Counted from the first letter of the stretch, positions 35,771-45,535 are shown. The stretch is 64,000 bases of DNA from Methylosinus sp. Sm6 (GCF_019802345.1 NZ_JAINDZ010000019.1:1-64000), one strand, 5' to 3'. Translations and numbers: made by a program. The notes: generated from the letters alone by a model not told the origin.

Positions 35771-36390
35771 GCGCCGAGGCCCGCGGAGACGGCGCGCACC
35801 AAGCGGTCGAGCTCGGCGTCGAGCGTTTCCGCCGGCGTCGGCGCGAGCTTTTCCTCGAGGCCGAGGGAGACGACGCCATGCACAGCCGAAAACAAGGTGC
35901 GGGCGAGCCGCGCGCGCGCAGCCGCCGGCTCATGCGGCAACAGGCGGGCGAGAGGCGCCTCGATCAACGTGAACAGCCGGTTCTGATCCTCGAGGAACCA
36001 GGCCGGGACGGCGCGGCCGCCGAGGCGATGCTCGAACAAGGCCCGCCAGAGGCGCTCATGGGCGCGGGCGAAATCGAGATAGCCGCGCGCGAGGCGCGAC
36101 AATTCTTCGACCGGCTCTTCCCGCGCCTGCTGCGGCGCCTGCTGCGGCTCCAGCGCGCGCTCCAGCTGCGCGAGAGTGCCCGCGCCTATGCCGAGGATCA
36201 TGTCGTCGAGATCCGCGAACACGGTATAGATCGCGCCGACCGCGCAGCCGACCGCGGCGGCGAGATCCCGGGCCTTCAGGCTGTGCAGCCCGCCCGCCTC
36301 GATGGCCGCTCGGCCGGCGGCGAGCAGCCGCTCGCGAAGCTCGGCGCGACGCGCCGCTGTGCCCGTGGCGCTGGGCTGCGCCTCCGCCAT
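35731..36390 (-). CDS. TetR-family repressor of the Aas-like operon
   Basis: A 219-residue TetR/AcrR regulator. The N-terminal helix-turn-helix is at about residues 15-60 (RERLLAAGRAAIEAGGLHSL, KARDLAAAVGCAVGAIYTVF), with a helical ligand domain behind it. It is divergent from the large acyltransferase/acyl-ACP synthetase gene. Three TTGAAC-N3-GTTCAA palindromes lie in the shared intergenic region, so it very probably represses that gene and itself, perhaps responding to an acyl compound. The last 40 bases overlap the convergent cysE. Confidence 0.92.
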   Translation of the reverse strand: MAEAQPSATGTAARRAELRERLLAAGRAAIEAGGLHSLKARDLAAAVGCAVGAIYTVFADLDDMILGIGAGTLAQLERALEPQQAPQQAREEPVEELSRLARGYLDFARAHERLWRALFEHRLGGRAVPAWFLEDQNRLFTLIEAPLARLLPHEPAAARARLARTLFSAVHGVVSLGLEEKLAPTPAETLDAELDRLVRAVSAGLGAQSPGSCAGASSS

Positions 36391-36463
36391 GTCCCACCCC
36401 TCCGATTCGCTCGCGCAGCCGGAGCGTCCGCCCCGCCGTCTTCGGGCAGGGGGTGGCGCCTTG

Positions 36464-36480
36464 TTTGAACACCGTTCAAA
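36464..36480. promoter_or_regulatory. TetR operator 1
   Basis: TTTGAACACCGTTCAAA: a perfect palindrome with 7-base arms and a 3-base centre, the closest of the three sites to the TetR gene. Confidence 0.75.
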
Positions 36481-36486
36481 AACGAC

Positions 36487-36514
36487 TTGAACGCCGTTCA
36501 GTCCGTGCTATGCT
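36487..36514 (+). promoter_or_regulatory. promoter with TetR operator 2 over the -35 box
   Basis: TTGAAC (36487-36492) and TATGCT (36509-36514) are spaced by 16 bases. The -35 is the left arm of the second operator (TTGAAC-GCC-GTTCAG, 36487-36501), so repressor binding would block polymerase directly. Confidence 0.65.
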
Positions 36515-36519
36515 CCAGT

Positions 36520-36534
36520 TTGAACAATGTTCAT
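36520..36534. promoter_or_regulatory. TetR operator 3
   Basis: TTGAACAATGTTCAT: third TTGAAC-N3-GTTCAA site with one mismatch, lying at or just after the predicted transcription start. Confidence 0.65.
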
Positions 36535-36667
36535 AGAGCAGGAGCCAACCAATGATCAAGACCCCGGTCCGCGGCCCGCCGACGCTTTCCACCGCGTCGC
36601 AAACCCGTCCTTAAACCGAATCGGCGACAAAGCTCCATTCTCGCCGCGCGCAAACGGAACATCGACG

Positions 36668-39600
36668 ATGTCCGACCATCTCCTCTTCGCCAAGCGCTTC
36701 GCGCCCTTGTTCTGGTGCCAATTCTTCGCCGCCTTCAACGATAATTTCCTGAAGAACGCGCTGGTCCTGCTCATTCTCTTCCAGATCGGCGGGTCCGAGG
36801 GCGAGTCGCTCGTCACCCTCGCCGGCGCGGTGTTCATCGCGCCCTATTTCGTGCTTTCGGCGCTCGGCGGGCAGATCGCCGACAAATTCGACAAAGCCCT
36901 CGTCGCCCGCCGGCTGAAACTCGTCGAGATCGGCGCGGCGGCGATCGCGGCGACCGGCTTCGCGCTCGCCTCCGTGCCGGTCCTGTTCGCCGCGCTCGTC
37001 TCATTCGGCGCGCTCGGCGCGCTGTTCGGCCCGGTGAAATACGGCATTCTGCCCGATCATCTGCGCGAATCGGAGCTGCCCGGCGGCAATGCGCTCATCG
37101 AGGGCGCGACCTTCCTCGCCATTCTCGCCGGCACGATCGCCGGCGGCCTCGCCATGCGCGGCGGCGGCGAGCCGCTGCTCACCGCCTTCGGAGTCGGAGC
37201 CGCGGCGCTCGCCGCCTGGGGCGCGGCCCGCTTCATTCCCTCCACTGAACGCGCGGCGCCCGATCTGAAGCTCGATCCCAATATTCTGCGCTCGACCTTC
37301 GCATTGCTGCGCGAATTGTGGCGAGACACGCGGCTCTGGCGCGTCGGCGTCGTCACCAGCATCTTCTGGCTCGTCGGCGCGATCGCTTTGTCGCTGCTCG
37401 CCCCACTGGTGACGCATACGATGCACGGGTCCGAGCTGGTCGTGACCCTGTATCTCGCGGTCTTCGCCATCGCCATTGCGGCAGGCTCAGGCCTCGCCTC
37501 TTTCCTGCTCGCCGGACGCATCGTGCTGCTGCCGGCGGCGATCGGCGCGGCGATCATCGCCGGCGCTTCGATCGACCTCGGCCTGACGCTCTCCAGGATC
37601 GCGCCGGCCGAGACGAGCGCGGCGCTGGAGGCGGCCGAGTTTCTCGCCCAGCCGGGCGCCTGGCGCGTCACCGTCGACCTCGCGCTGCTCGCCGTCGCCG
37701 GCGGGCTGATGATCGTGCCCTCCTTCGCCGCCATTCAGGCTTTCGCGCCGAGCTTCGAGCGTGCGCGCATCATCGCCGCGGTCAATGTGCTCAACGCCGC
37801 CTTCATGGCGGGCGGCGCGCTCGCCGTCGCGCTGCTGCAGGCCGAGGGCGCCAGTGTGCCGAATCTCTTCCTCGGCATGGGCGCGCTGATGGCGCTCGCC
37901 GCCCTGTGGATCTACAAGGCCGTGGTCGTCTCCCCTTTTCGTGACGCCCTGTCGATCGTCTTTCGCGCCTTCTATCGGCTCGAGGCGAAGGGCCTCGCCA
38001 ATCTCGACAGGGCCGGCACGAATCCGATCATCGCGCTCAACCATGTGAGCTTTCTCGACGCCGCGGCGATCCTCTGCGTGCTGCCGATCGATCCTATCTT
38101 CGCCATCGATTCGACCATCGCCAAAAAATGGTGGGTGCGGCCGTTCCTCAAATTCGTCCGCGCCATTCCGCTCGATCCGACGCGCCCGCTCGGCACGCGC
38201 ACGCTCGTCAATGCGGTGAAGAACGGCGATCCGCTGATCATATTTCCCGAAGGCCGGCTCACCGTCACCGGCAGCCTGATGAAGGTCTATGACGGCGCCG
38301 GCCTCATCGCCGAGAAGACCGGCGCTTTCGTCGTGCCGGTGCGCATCGAGGGCGCGGAAGCGACCCTATTCTCGCGACTATCGCGCGCGCAGGCGCGCCG
38401 CCGCTTCTTCCCCAAGCTGACGCTCTCCATGCAGGAGCCGGTGAAGCTTCGCGTCGATCCGGCGCTGAAGGGCAAGGCGCGGCGCATCGCTTCGGGCGCG
38501 GCGCTCTATGAGATCATGTCCGATCTCGTGTTCCGCACCAGCCCGGTCGAGCGCACGCTGCATCGCGCGCTCGTCGAGGCCGCGCGCGTGCATGGCCCGG
38601 GGCGCATCGCCGTCGAGGACCCGATCACGGGCGCGCTCTCCTATCGGCGGCTGCTGATCGGCGCCCATGCGCTCGGCCGCAAGCTGATGAAGAAATCCGA
38701 GCCCGGCGAAGCCATCGGCGTGATGCTGCCCAATTCCAACGCCGCGGCCGTGACCTTCTTCGCCGTGGTCGGCGCCGGGCGCGTCGCCGCCATGGTGAAT
38801 TTCACCGCCGGCGCCGCCAATATCCGCGCCGGCCTGCTGGCGGCGCAGGCGAAGACGCTGCTCACCTCGCGCGCCTTCGTCGAGAAGGGCAAGCTCGACA
38901 GGCTCGTCGCCGCGCTGGAAACGGATTTCCGCATCCTCTACCTCGAGGATCTGCGCACGGAGATTTCGCAGGGCGACAGACTGCGCGCCATGCTCGGCCA
39001 TCGCCGCGCGCTTTGCCCGCGCAGTCCGGACGACATGGCGGCGATTCTCTTCACCTCGGGCTCGGAAGGCGCGCCCAAGGGCGTCGCGCTCTCACATAAG
39101 AATCTGCTCGCCAATGCCGCGCAGGCGGCGGCGCGCATAGACTTCGGCCGCACCGACAGGCTGTTCAGCGTGCTGCCCGCGTTCCACTGCTTCGGGCTCA
39201 ATGTCGGCATGGTGCTGCCGCTCGTCTCCGGCGTGCGCATCTATTTTTATCCCTCGCCGCTGCACTACAAGCTGGTGCCCGAGCTCGTCTATGCCGTCAA
39301 CGCCACCGTGCTGCTCGGAACCGATACGTTCCTCTCGGGCTATGCGCGCGTCGCGCATGCTTATGATTTCCGCTCGCTACGCTATGTGATCGCCGGCGCC
39401 GAGCCGGTGAAGCAGGGAACGCGCGACGTTTATCTCGAGAAATTCGGCATTCGCATTCTCGAGGGCTATGGCGTCACCGAGACGGCGCCGGCGCTCGCTC
39501 TCAACACGCCGATGTTCAACCGCTTCGGCACTGTGGGGCGGCTCCTGCCCGGCATGGAGGCGCGGCTCGAGATCGTTCCCGGCGTCGCCGAGGGCGGACG

Positions 39601-40135
39601 TCTGTTCGTGCGCGGGCCCAATGTGATGCTCGGCTATCTGACCGCCGACGCGCCCGGCCGGCTGAAGCCGCCGCACGAAGGCTGGCACGACACCGGCGAT
39701 ATCGTCTCGATCGACCGCGATGGCTTCATCCGGATACAGGGCCGGGCCAAGCGCTTCGCCAAGATCGGCGGCGAGATGATCTCGCTCGCCGCCGTCGAGG
39801 CGCTCGCCGCCGAGCTGTGGCCGACGTCGCTGTCGGCGGCGGCGCGGGAGCTCGATTCCCGCAAGGGCGAGCGCATCGTTCTGGCCACCCAGCAGCGCGA
39901 CGCGACGCGCGCCGACTTTCTCGCTTTCGCCAAATCGAAAGGCGCCGCGGAGCTGATGGTTCCGGCGGAACTCATGATCGTCGAGCGCCTGCCGCTGCTC
40001 GGCTCCGGCAAGCTCGATTTCGCCGCGGTCGCGACCATGGTCCGCGACCGCGACCGCTATATTCTGCCGACCCCGCGCGTGCCGAATGGCGTCTATGGCC
40101 GCATCGACGGCGGCGGCGCCACGCGCAGCGCCTGA
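36668..40135 (+). CDS. bifunctional acyl-ACP synthetase / 2-acyl-glycerophospholipid acyltransferase (Aas-like)
   Basis: An 1155-residue three-part inner-membrane protein. Residues 1 to about 430 are an MFS-like lysophospholipid transporter (LplT-like, FAAFNDNFLKNALVLLILF). Residues about 450-620 are a PlsC acyltransferase with NHVSFLD (H-x4-D motif) and PEGRL. From about 680 is an AMP-binding acyl-acyl-carrier-protein synthetase with LFTSGSEGAPKGVALSH, GYGVTETAP and GWHDTGD. It would bring lysophospholipids in and re-acylate them, as E. coli LplT plus Aas do. The start at MSDHLLFAKRF is chosen because translation upstream lies over the operator region. Expression is under TetR control. Confidence 0.9.
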   Translation: MSDHLLFAKRFAPLFWCQFFAAFNDNFLKNALVLLILFQIGGSEGESLVTLAGAVFIAPYFVLSALGGQIADKFDKALVARRLKLVEIGAAAIAATGFALASVPVLFAALVSFGALGALFGPVKYGILPDHLRESELPGGNALIEGATFLAILAGTIAGGLAMRGGGEPLLTAFGVGAAALAAWGAARFIPSTERAAPDLKLDPNILRSTFALLRELWRDTRLWRVGVVTSIFWLVGAIALSLLAPLVTHTMHGSELVVTLYLAVFAIAIAAGSGLASFLLAGRIVLLPAAIGAAIIAGASIDLGLTLSRIAPAETSAALEAAEFLAQPGAWRVTVDLALLAVAGGLMIVPSFAAIQAFAPSFERARIIAAVNVLNAAFMAGGALAVALLQAEGASVPNLFLGMGALMALAALWIYKAVVVSPFRDALSIVFRAFYRLEAKGLANLDRAGTNPIIALNHVSFLDAAAILCVLPIDPIFAIDSTIAKKWWVRPFLKFVRAIPLDPTRPLGTRTLVNAVKNGDPLIIFPEGRLTVTGSLMKVYDGAGLIAEKTGAFVVPVRIEGAEATLFSRLSRAQARRRFFPKLTLSMQEPVKLRVDPALKGKARRIASGAALYEIMSDLVFRTSPVERTLHRALVEAARVHGPGRIAVEDPITGALSYRRLLIGAHALGRKLMKKSEPGEAIGVMLPNSNAAAVTFFAVVGAGRVAAMVNFTAGAANIRAGLLAAQAKTLLTSRAFVEKGKLDRLVAALETDFRILYLEDLRTEISQGDRLRAMLGHRRALCPRSPDDMAAILFTSGSEGAPKGVALSHKNLLANAAQAAARIDFGRTDRLFSVLPAFHCFGLNVGMVLPLVSGVRIYFYPSPLHYKLVPELVYAVNATVLLGTDTFLSGYARVAHAYDFRSLRYVIAGAEPVKQGTRDVYLEKFGIRILEGYGVTETAPALALNTPMFNRFGTVGRLLPGMEARLEIVPGVAEGGRLFVRGPNVMLGYLTADAPGRLKPPHEGWHDTGDIVSIDRDGFIRIQGRAKRFAKIGGEMISLAAVEALAAELWPTSLSAAARELDSRKGERIVLATQQRDATRADFLAFAKSKGAAELMVPAELMIVERLPLLGSGKLDFAAVATMVRDRDRYILPTPRVPNGVYGRIDGGGATRSA

Positions 40136-40378
40136 GCGTTCCGACGCCCTCGGACGCCGAGCCTTCAGGCTCGATTTCGGGGGCGTGAGGACTATCTGCG
40201 GGACGCCCCGCTCTTCGGCGAGGCCTCGCCCGGCGGGGAGAGGCTTGCGTCGGATGAATCGACGTGTTTCGAGAAGCGAGCCCGGAAGCTCGCGGTCCGC
40301 GCGCGTCCTGCGACCGAGACATGCGAGCCGCCGGCGCTTTTCTCTGGAGAGCCGAGCGGGGCGACGGAGTCCGAAAAC

Positions 40379-41428
40379 ATGGAATATAGACGTTTGGGCA
40401 GGACCGATCTGCGCGTGTCGGCGATCATGCTCGGCACCATGACCTTCGGCGAGCAGAACACCGAGGCCGACGGGCATGCGCAGCTCGATTATGCTCTCGA
40501 TCGCGGCGTCAATTTCATCGACACCGCCGAAATGTATTCCATCCCGCCGCGCGCGGAGACACAGGGCTCGACCGAGCGCATCATCGGAACCTGGCTCGCC
40601 GCGCGCAAAAATCGCGACAAGGTGATCATCGCCACCAAGGTCCATGGACGCAGCCAGAGCCCCTATATGCGGCCGCACGGAAAGGGCACGCGGCTCGACC
40701 GCGCCGACATCCTTTACGCGATCGACCAATCGTTGAAGCGCCTGCAGACCGATTATGTCGACCTCTATCAGCTGCACTGGCCGGACCGCCCGCTGCCTCT
40801 GTTCGGCGCCGGCGGCACGATCTACAAGGCGCCGCCGCCCCTGCCCGAAATTCCGATCGAGGAGACGCTGGAGGCGCTGGGCGAGCTGGTGAAGGCCGGC
40901 AAGGTCCGCCATGTGGCGCTCTCCAACGAGACCGCCTGGGGCGTCGCGCGCTTCCTGCGCGCGAGCGAGCTCGGAGCGGGGCCGCGAATCGTTTCGATCC
41001 AGAACGCCTATCATCTGCTCAATCGCACCTTCGAGATCGATCTCGCCGAATTCGCGCAGCGCGAGGATGTGGGACTGCTCGCCTATTCGCCGCTGGCGCA
41101 GGGCTATCTCACCGGCAAATATCAGAACGGCGCACGGCCGCCCGGCGCGCGCACCACGCTGTTCGAGCGCGGCCAGCGCTACGAGAAGCCGGGCGTGGCG
41201 CTGGCGATCGACGCCTATCTGGCGCTGGCGAAGGATGTCGGCGTCTCGCCCGCCGCGCTCGCTCTCGCCTTCGTCACGTCGCGACCTTTCGTGACCTCCA
41301 ACATCATCGGCGCGACGAGGATGGAGCAGTTGAAGGAGAATCTCGATTCGCTCGATGTGACGATCACGCCTGAGATCGAGGCGCGCATCGACGAAATCCA
41401 CCAGATTCACAGCAATCCGGCGCCGTGA
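40379..41428 (+). CDS. NADP(H)-dependent aldo/keto reductase (Tas-like)
   Basis: A 349-residue aldo/keto reductase of the Tas/YajO-like group. It starts with MEYRRLGRTDLRVSAIMLGT, has the catalytic Tyr in DTAEMYSIPPRAETQGSTER, Lys in IATKVHG and His in YQLHWPDRP, and the NADPH-binding SNIIGATRMEQLKENL near the end. It reduces carbonyls in the cytoplasm; the natural substrate is not known. The GNAT acetyltransferase follows 17 bases downstream, in a probable operon. About 240 bases upstream are non-coding with nothing recognisable. Confidence 0.93.
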   Translation: MEYRRLGRTDLRVSAIMLGTMTFGEQNTEADGHAQLDYALDRGVNFIDTAEMYSIPPRAETQGSTERIIGTWLAARKNRDKVIIATKVHGRSQSPYMRPHGKGTRLDRADILYAIDQSLKRLQTDYVDLYQLHWPDRPLPLFGAGGTIYKAPPPLPEIPIEETLEALGELVKAGKVRHVALSNETAWGVARFLRASELGAGPRIVSIQNAYHLLNRTFEIDLAEFAQREDVGLLAYSPLAQGYLTGKYQNGARPPGARTTLFERGQRYEKPGVALAIDAYLALAKDVGVSPAALALAFVTSRPFVTSNIIGATRMEQLKENLDSLDVTITPEIEARIDEIHQIHSNPAP

Positions 41429-41445
41429 CCGCGAAGGCGAAATAA

Positions 41446-41910
41446 ATGAATGTGACGCTGCGGCTCGCATCGCTCGAGGAGAAGCCGAAGCTCGCCGCCC
41501 TGCTGCGGGACTATCTCGAGGAGCTCGGCCCCTGGGGCTATGGCGAGCCCGACTACCCCTTCCTCGATTGCTATTGGCGCGAGGAGCGGCGCAGCCCCTT
41601 TCTGATCGAGGCCGACGGCGCGCTCGCCGGCTTCACGCTGGTGAACGCCGTCTCGATCTCCGGCTATGCGGTCGACGCGTCCGTCGCGGAATTCTACGTG
41701 CTGCCGCCGTTCCGCCGCCGTGGCTGCGGCGCCCGGGCGGCCTCGCTCGCCTTTCGCTCGCGAGCGGGGTGGTGGGAATTGTCCTTCCATCGCGACAATC
41801 CCGCGGCGCGACTCTTCTGGCCGGCCGCAGCCGCGCGCGCCGGCGCCAGGCGACTGCAATTCTACGATGTCGGCGAGAGCCGCATCCTGCGCTTTCGCAT
41901 GGCCTGCTGA
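41446..41910 (+). CDS. GNAT-family N-acetyltransferase
   Basis: A 154-residue GNAT acetyltransferase: FTLVNAVSISGYAVDASVAE is the beta-4 strand region, and FYVLPPFRRRGCGARAASLAF holds the acetyl-CoA-binding R-x2-G-x-G/A-like motif A. The substrate is unknown. It follows the aldo/keto reductase gene closely. The 234 bases downstream before the phosphoesterase gene show no gene. Confidence 0.85.
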   Translation: MNVTLRLASLEEKPKLAALLRDYLEELGPWGYGEPDYPFLDCYWREERRSPFLIEADGALAGFTLVNAVSISGYAVDASVAEFYVLPPFRRRGCGARAASLAFRSRAGWWELSFHRDNPAARLFWPAAAARAGARRLQFYDVGESRILRFRMAC

Positions 41911-42144
41911 CCGACCCTACCCTGGCGAGCGCGAGACGAGGAGCGCGCCGAACGGTTGGTCTCATGACGACCGTCTCTTTGCCGCACCACGTCTTTTTGC
42001 CCTTGCGTCACGAGAACGCGTTTTTTCTGACATCGGGAGGCAACGAAGGCATAGCACTTTCGCGCCGCAAACTGAGAGGCGCGCCTCGCCCGGCTCCGGC
42101 TCCTTCGCCGAAGATGCGAGACGCTCTCGGGGAGAGGGGCAAAT

Positions 42145-43914
42145 ATGCGTTCGATCTTCACATCGCTGTGCCTAGCGACCACCGCGCTCTGCGCGACTCC
42201 TGCTTTCGCGGGATCGACCACGACGCCGATCCGCCATGTCATCATCGTCGTCGGCGAGAATCACACCTTCGACAACGTCTTCGGGACCTATAAACCCACC
42301 GGCGGCCAGAAGATCTCCAATCTGCTGAGCAAGGGCATCGTCAACGCCGACGGCACGCCCGGCCCGAACTTCGCGCTCGCCAGGCAGCGCATCGGCACCG
42401 ACGTTTCGAACTATCACGTCACGACGCCCACGGTCGGCACCTACGGCGTTCTGCCGCAGCCCTACACCACCTATGCGCTGTTCCAGCCGCAGGGCGTTCC
42501 GGACACGCGCTTTCCGAGCGATCTGCCGAACGGCCCGTTCCAGATCACCAAATACGCTCCCTACAGCTCCTTCACCGGCGACCCTGTCCATCGCTTCTTC
42601 CAGATGTGGCAGCAGATCAACGGCGGCAAGAACGACAAGTTCGTCTGGGTCGAGAAGTCGATCGGAACCGGCTCGAACGGCAAGCCCTATCCCGCCGACG
42701 GATTCAACCCCAAGGAGGGCGCGATCGCGATGGGATTCTACAATATGAATCCCTATAAGGACGCGACGGGCGCCGACAAGCCCGGCGACGCCGCGATCTT
42801 CAAGTCGCTGGCCGATCATTACGCGATCAGCGACAATTTCCATCAGTCGATCATGGGCGGCACGGGCGCCAATTTCCAAGCCATCGTGAACGGCTTCGCC
42901 GCCTTCTTCACGGACCCCGCCAAGCTCGACGGCTCCGCGGCGACGCCCTGGAGAAATCAGATCGAGAATCCGAACCCGAGGAAGGGCACGGACAACTACT
43001 ACACCCAGGACGGCTACAGCGGCGGCTCCTATGTGAACTGCGCCGACGCCAAGCAGCCGGGTGTCGGCTCGATCAACGCGCAGCTCAAGAAGAGCGGCGC
43101 TCAGAACACCTGCGAGGACGGGCATTATTATCTCGTCAACAATTACAGCATGTATTGGAACCAGACCAGCGCTCAGCACCGCGATCTCGGCTCCGACAAG
43201 TTCGTGCTGCCGCCGCAATCCGCTCCGACCATCGCCGACGTGCTGACCAAGGCCGGCGTGTCCTGGAAATATTACAGCGCCGACCGCGGCGACGACATCA
43301 CTGCGTTCGACAAGGAAGTGGACGGCATTCCGCTGCTCTATCACTCCTATTGCGGCATCTGCGACCCGCTCACCGCCTATAAGAAGATCATGAGCCATCC
43401 GAACCAGGAAAATAAGCTCCAGAACTATGGGAACTTCCTGCGGGACCTCAAGGACGGAACGCTCCCCGCGGTCTCCTTCGTGCGGCCCTTCGAATATCTC
43501 GCCGGCCATCCGGCGAACTCTAACAATGAGCTCTACGAGCAGTTCATCCAAGCGCTCATCCACCGCGTGAAGAGCAACAAGTCGATCTGGTCCGACACCG
43601 CAATCTTCATCACCTATGACGAAGGCGGCGGCTATTACGACTCGGGCTATGTGCAGCCGGTCGACTTCTTCGGCGACGGCACGCGCATTCCGCTCATCGT
43701 CGTGTCGCCCTACGCGAAGAAGGGCTATGTCGACCACACGTACTACGACCACGTCTCGATGCTGAAATTCATCGAGCGCAACTGGAAGCTGCCGAAGATC
43801 TCCTCGCGCAGCCGCGACAATCTGCCCAATCCCGTGCATACCGACGCCGATCCTTACGTCCCGACCAATCGTCCGGCGATCGGCGATCTCATGAACATGT
43901 TCGATTTCGATTGA
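42145..43914 (+). CDS. exported phosphoesterase (AcpA/phospholipase C family)
   Basis: A 589-residue exported hydrolase of the phosphoesterase family that includes AcpA-type acid phosphatases and non-haemolytic phospholipases C. A signal peptide precedes the mature start (to about AFAG, residue 23). Family motifs: IIVVGENHTFDNVFGTY (metal site with Glu-Asn), the central HQSIMGGTGANF, ITYDEGGGYYD and VSPYAKKGYVDHTYYDHVSM (metal-binding Asp and His). It acts in the periplasm or outside on phosphate esters. GAGAGGGG precedes the ATG. It is a single gene closed by a terminator at 43941. Confidence 0.92.
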   Translation: MRSIFTSLCLATTALCATPAFAGSTTTPIRHVIIVVGENHTFDNVFGTYKPTGGQKISNLLSKGIVNADGTPGPNFALARQRIGTDVSNYHVTTPTVGTYGVLPQPYTTYALFQPQGVPDTRFPSDLPNGPFQITKYAPYSSFTGDPVHRFFQMWQQINGGKNDKFVWVEKSIGTGSNGKPYPADGFNPKEGAIAMGFYNMNPYKDATGADKPGDAAIFKSLADHYAISDNFHQSIMGGTGANFQAIVNGFAAFFTDPAKLDGSAATPWRNQIENPNPRKGTDNYYTQDGYSGGSYVNCADAKQPGVGSINAQLKKSGAQNTCEDGHYYLVNNYSMYWNQTSAQHRDLGSDKFVLPPQSAPTIADVLTKAGVSWKYYSADRGDDITAFDKEVDGIPLLYHSYCGICDPLTAYKKIMSHPNQENKLQNYGNFLRDLKDGTLPAVSFVRPFEYLAGHPANSNNELYEQFIQALIHRVKSNKSIWSDTAIFITYDEGGGYYDSGYVQPVDFFGDGTRIPLIVVSPYAKKGYVDHTYYDHVSMLKFIERNWKLPKISSRSRDNLPNPVHTDADPYVPTNRPAIGDLMNMFDFD

Positions 43915-43940
43915 GATCGACCAAGCATGAGCTTCTAAGG

Positions 43941-43968
43941 AAAGGGCGGCGGTTCTGCCGCCCTTTTT
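43941..43968 (+). terminator. rho-independent terminator of the phosphoesterase gene
   Basis: AAAGGGCGGC and GCCGCCCTTT are perfect 10-base arms with a 6-base loop, running into a T-tract. Confidence 0.9.
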
Positions 43969-44105
43969 CTTTCGGCGCGCCGCGCCCGCGGTCACCGCCG
44001 CCACGGAATATGATCGTCGCTCTTCCCATCGCCGCGCGGCGCGCCTAAGTTTTCGAGGCGCGCGCCGAACGAGGCGGCTGCGGCGCCGGACCGGAGAATT
44101 TCGAA

Positions 44106-44702
44106 ATGCGCCTTCCCTCCCGCTGGCTGTTCCTCTTCGCCCTTCTTTCGCTCGCCGTCCCGCTCTCGGGCTGCGGCTATAATACGATCCCGACGCTGGA
44201 GGAGGAGGCCAAAGCCAAATGGGCCACGGTCGAGGCGCAATATCAGCGTCGGGCCGACCTCATTCCCAATCTCGTCGCCACCGTCAAAGGCTACGCCAAG
44301 CAGGAGAAGGACGTTCTCACCTCGGTGACCGAAGCGCGCGCCAAGGCGACGCAGATGCGGCTCGATTCCTCCCAGCTCACCGATCCCGAAAAGGTCAAGC
44401 AGTTCCAGGAAGCGCAGACCCAGCTCTCCGGCGCGCTCGGACGGCTGCTCGCCGTCAGCGAGGCCTATCCGGACCTTAAATCCAACGCCAACTTCCTTGC
44501 TCTGCAGTCGCAGCTCGAGGGCACGGAGAACCGCATCAATGTGGCGCGCCGCGACTACATCGAGGCGGCGCGGGAGTTCAACACCTCGCTGCGCACCTTC
44601 CCGACGCTGCTCTGGGCCAAGACCGTCTTCGCCGGAACCAAGCCGCTGCCGGAGTTCACGGCCGTCGCCGGCGCGGAGAAAGCGCCCGAGGTAACCTTCT
44701 GA
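44106..44702 (+). CDS. lemA: LemA family lipoprotein
   Basis: A 198-residue LemA protein. The N-terminal LAVPLSGCGY is a lipobox (Cys23), so the mature protein is probably a lipoprotein facing the periplasm. The helical body shows the family hallmark QRRADLIPNLVATVKGYAKQ, then EKDVLTSVTEARAKA, and NVARRDYIEAAREFNTSLRT, then FPTLLWA. The function of bacterial LemA is not established, but the gene commonly sits with TPM-domain genes, as here, with two of them immediately downstream. Confidence 0.93.
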   Translation: MRLPSRWLFLFALLSLAVPLSGCGYNTIPTLEEEAKAKWATVEAQYQRRADLIPNLVATVKGYAKQEKDVLTSVTEARAKATQMRLDSSQLTDPEKVKQFQEAQTQLSGALGRLLAVSEAYPDLKSNANFLALQSQLEGTENRINVARRDYIEAAREFNTSLRTFPTLLWAKTVFAGTKPLPEFTAVAGAEKAPEVTF

Positions 44703-44722
44703 AGGCGCCGCGCGGGGAGCGA

Positions 44723-45535
44723 ATGTCGGCGATATCGCTCATGATCAAAATCGCGCCGCGCGGCTCGGCCGCGCTGGCGCTCCTCGTGCTGCTGCCGGTT
44801 CTGGCCTTCGCTGCTCTCTCCTTCCCCGCGCTCACGGGCCGCGTCGTCGACGACGCCCATATCCTGCCGCAGGCGGCGAAGCTCGCGGTGGAGACGAAAT
44901 CGCGCGCGCTCGAGGACAAGTCGGGCATTCAGCTCGTCGTCGCCACCATCCCCTCGCTGCAGGGCGCGGACATAGAAAGCTTCGCCAATGGGCTGTTCCG
45001 CTTCTGGAAGCTCGGCGAAGCGAAGACGAACAATGGCGTGCTGTTCCTGATCGCGCCGAATGAACGCAAGATGCGCATAGAGGTCGGCTATGGGCTCGAG
45101 GGCGCGCTGACCGACGCGCTGTCCAAGATCATCATCGCGACGGCGGTGACGCCGAAGTTCAAGGCCGGCGACTATGGCGCTGGAGTCGAGCGCGGCGTCG
45201 ACGCGATCGTCGAGGTGCTGAGCGGCGACGCGGCGGAGTGGCAAAAGCGCGTGAAGCTGCGCGCCGAGGGCGAGGACGCCTTCGACGACCTCGTCCCGCT
45301 CATCATGGTCGCGCTGTTCCTGTTCGTCTTCCTGTCCATGCTCTCCAACGCCCGCGGCGGGCGGCGCGCCTATCGCGGCGGGCGCGGGCCGATCGTCTAT
45401 CTGCCGCCTTCGAACGACTCCTGGTCCGGAGGCTCCTCCTGGGGCTCGGGGAGCTCCTGGGGCGGCGGCGGAGACGGCGGCTTTTCGGGTGGAGGCGGCT
45501 CGTCCGGGGGCGGCGGCGCTTCGGGGGACTGGTGA
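44723..45535 (+). CDS. TPM-domain (YgcG-like) membrane protein
   Basis: A 270-residue protein with a TPM domain (about residues 35-165: LTGRVVDDAHILPQAAKLAV, GIQLVVATIPSLQG, IAPNERKMRIEVGYGLEGAL). It has an N-terminal export helix and a second membrane helix near residue 195 (LIMVALFLFVFLSML), and a Gly/Ser-rich C-terminal tail. The domain faces the periplasm. The family's function is unclear; links to photosystem repair (plants) and envelope stress are known. It overlaps the next gene by one base and follows lemA closely. Confidence 0.9.
   Translation: MSAISLMIKIAPRGSAALALLVLLPVLAFAALSFPALTGRVVDDAHILPQAAKLAVETKSRALEDKSGIQLVVATIPSLQGADIESFANGLFRFWKLGEAKTNNGVLFLIAPNERKMRIEVGYGLEGALTDALSKIIIATAVTPKFKAGDYGAGVERGVDAIVEVLSGDAAEWQKRVKLRAEGEDAFDDLVPLIMVALFLFVFLSMLSNARGGRRAYRGGRGPIVYLPPSNDSWSGGSSWGSGSSWGGGGDGGFSGGGGSSGGGGASGDW

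Noticed and set aside
39377-41470. 697-residue minus-strand open frame
   Set aside because: Antisense to the end of the Aas-like gene and the aldo/keto reductase, both of which have full family motifs.
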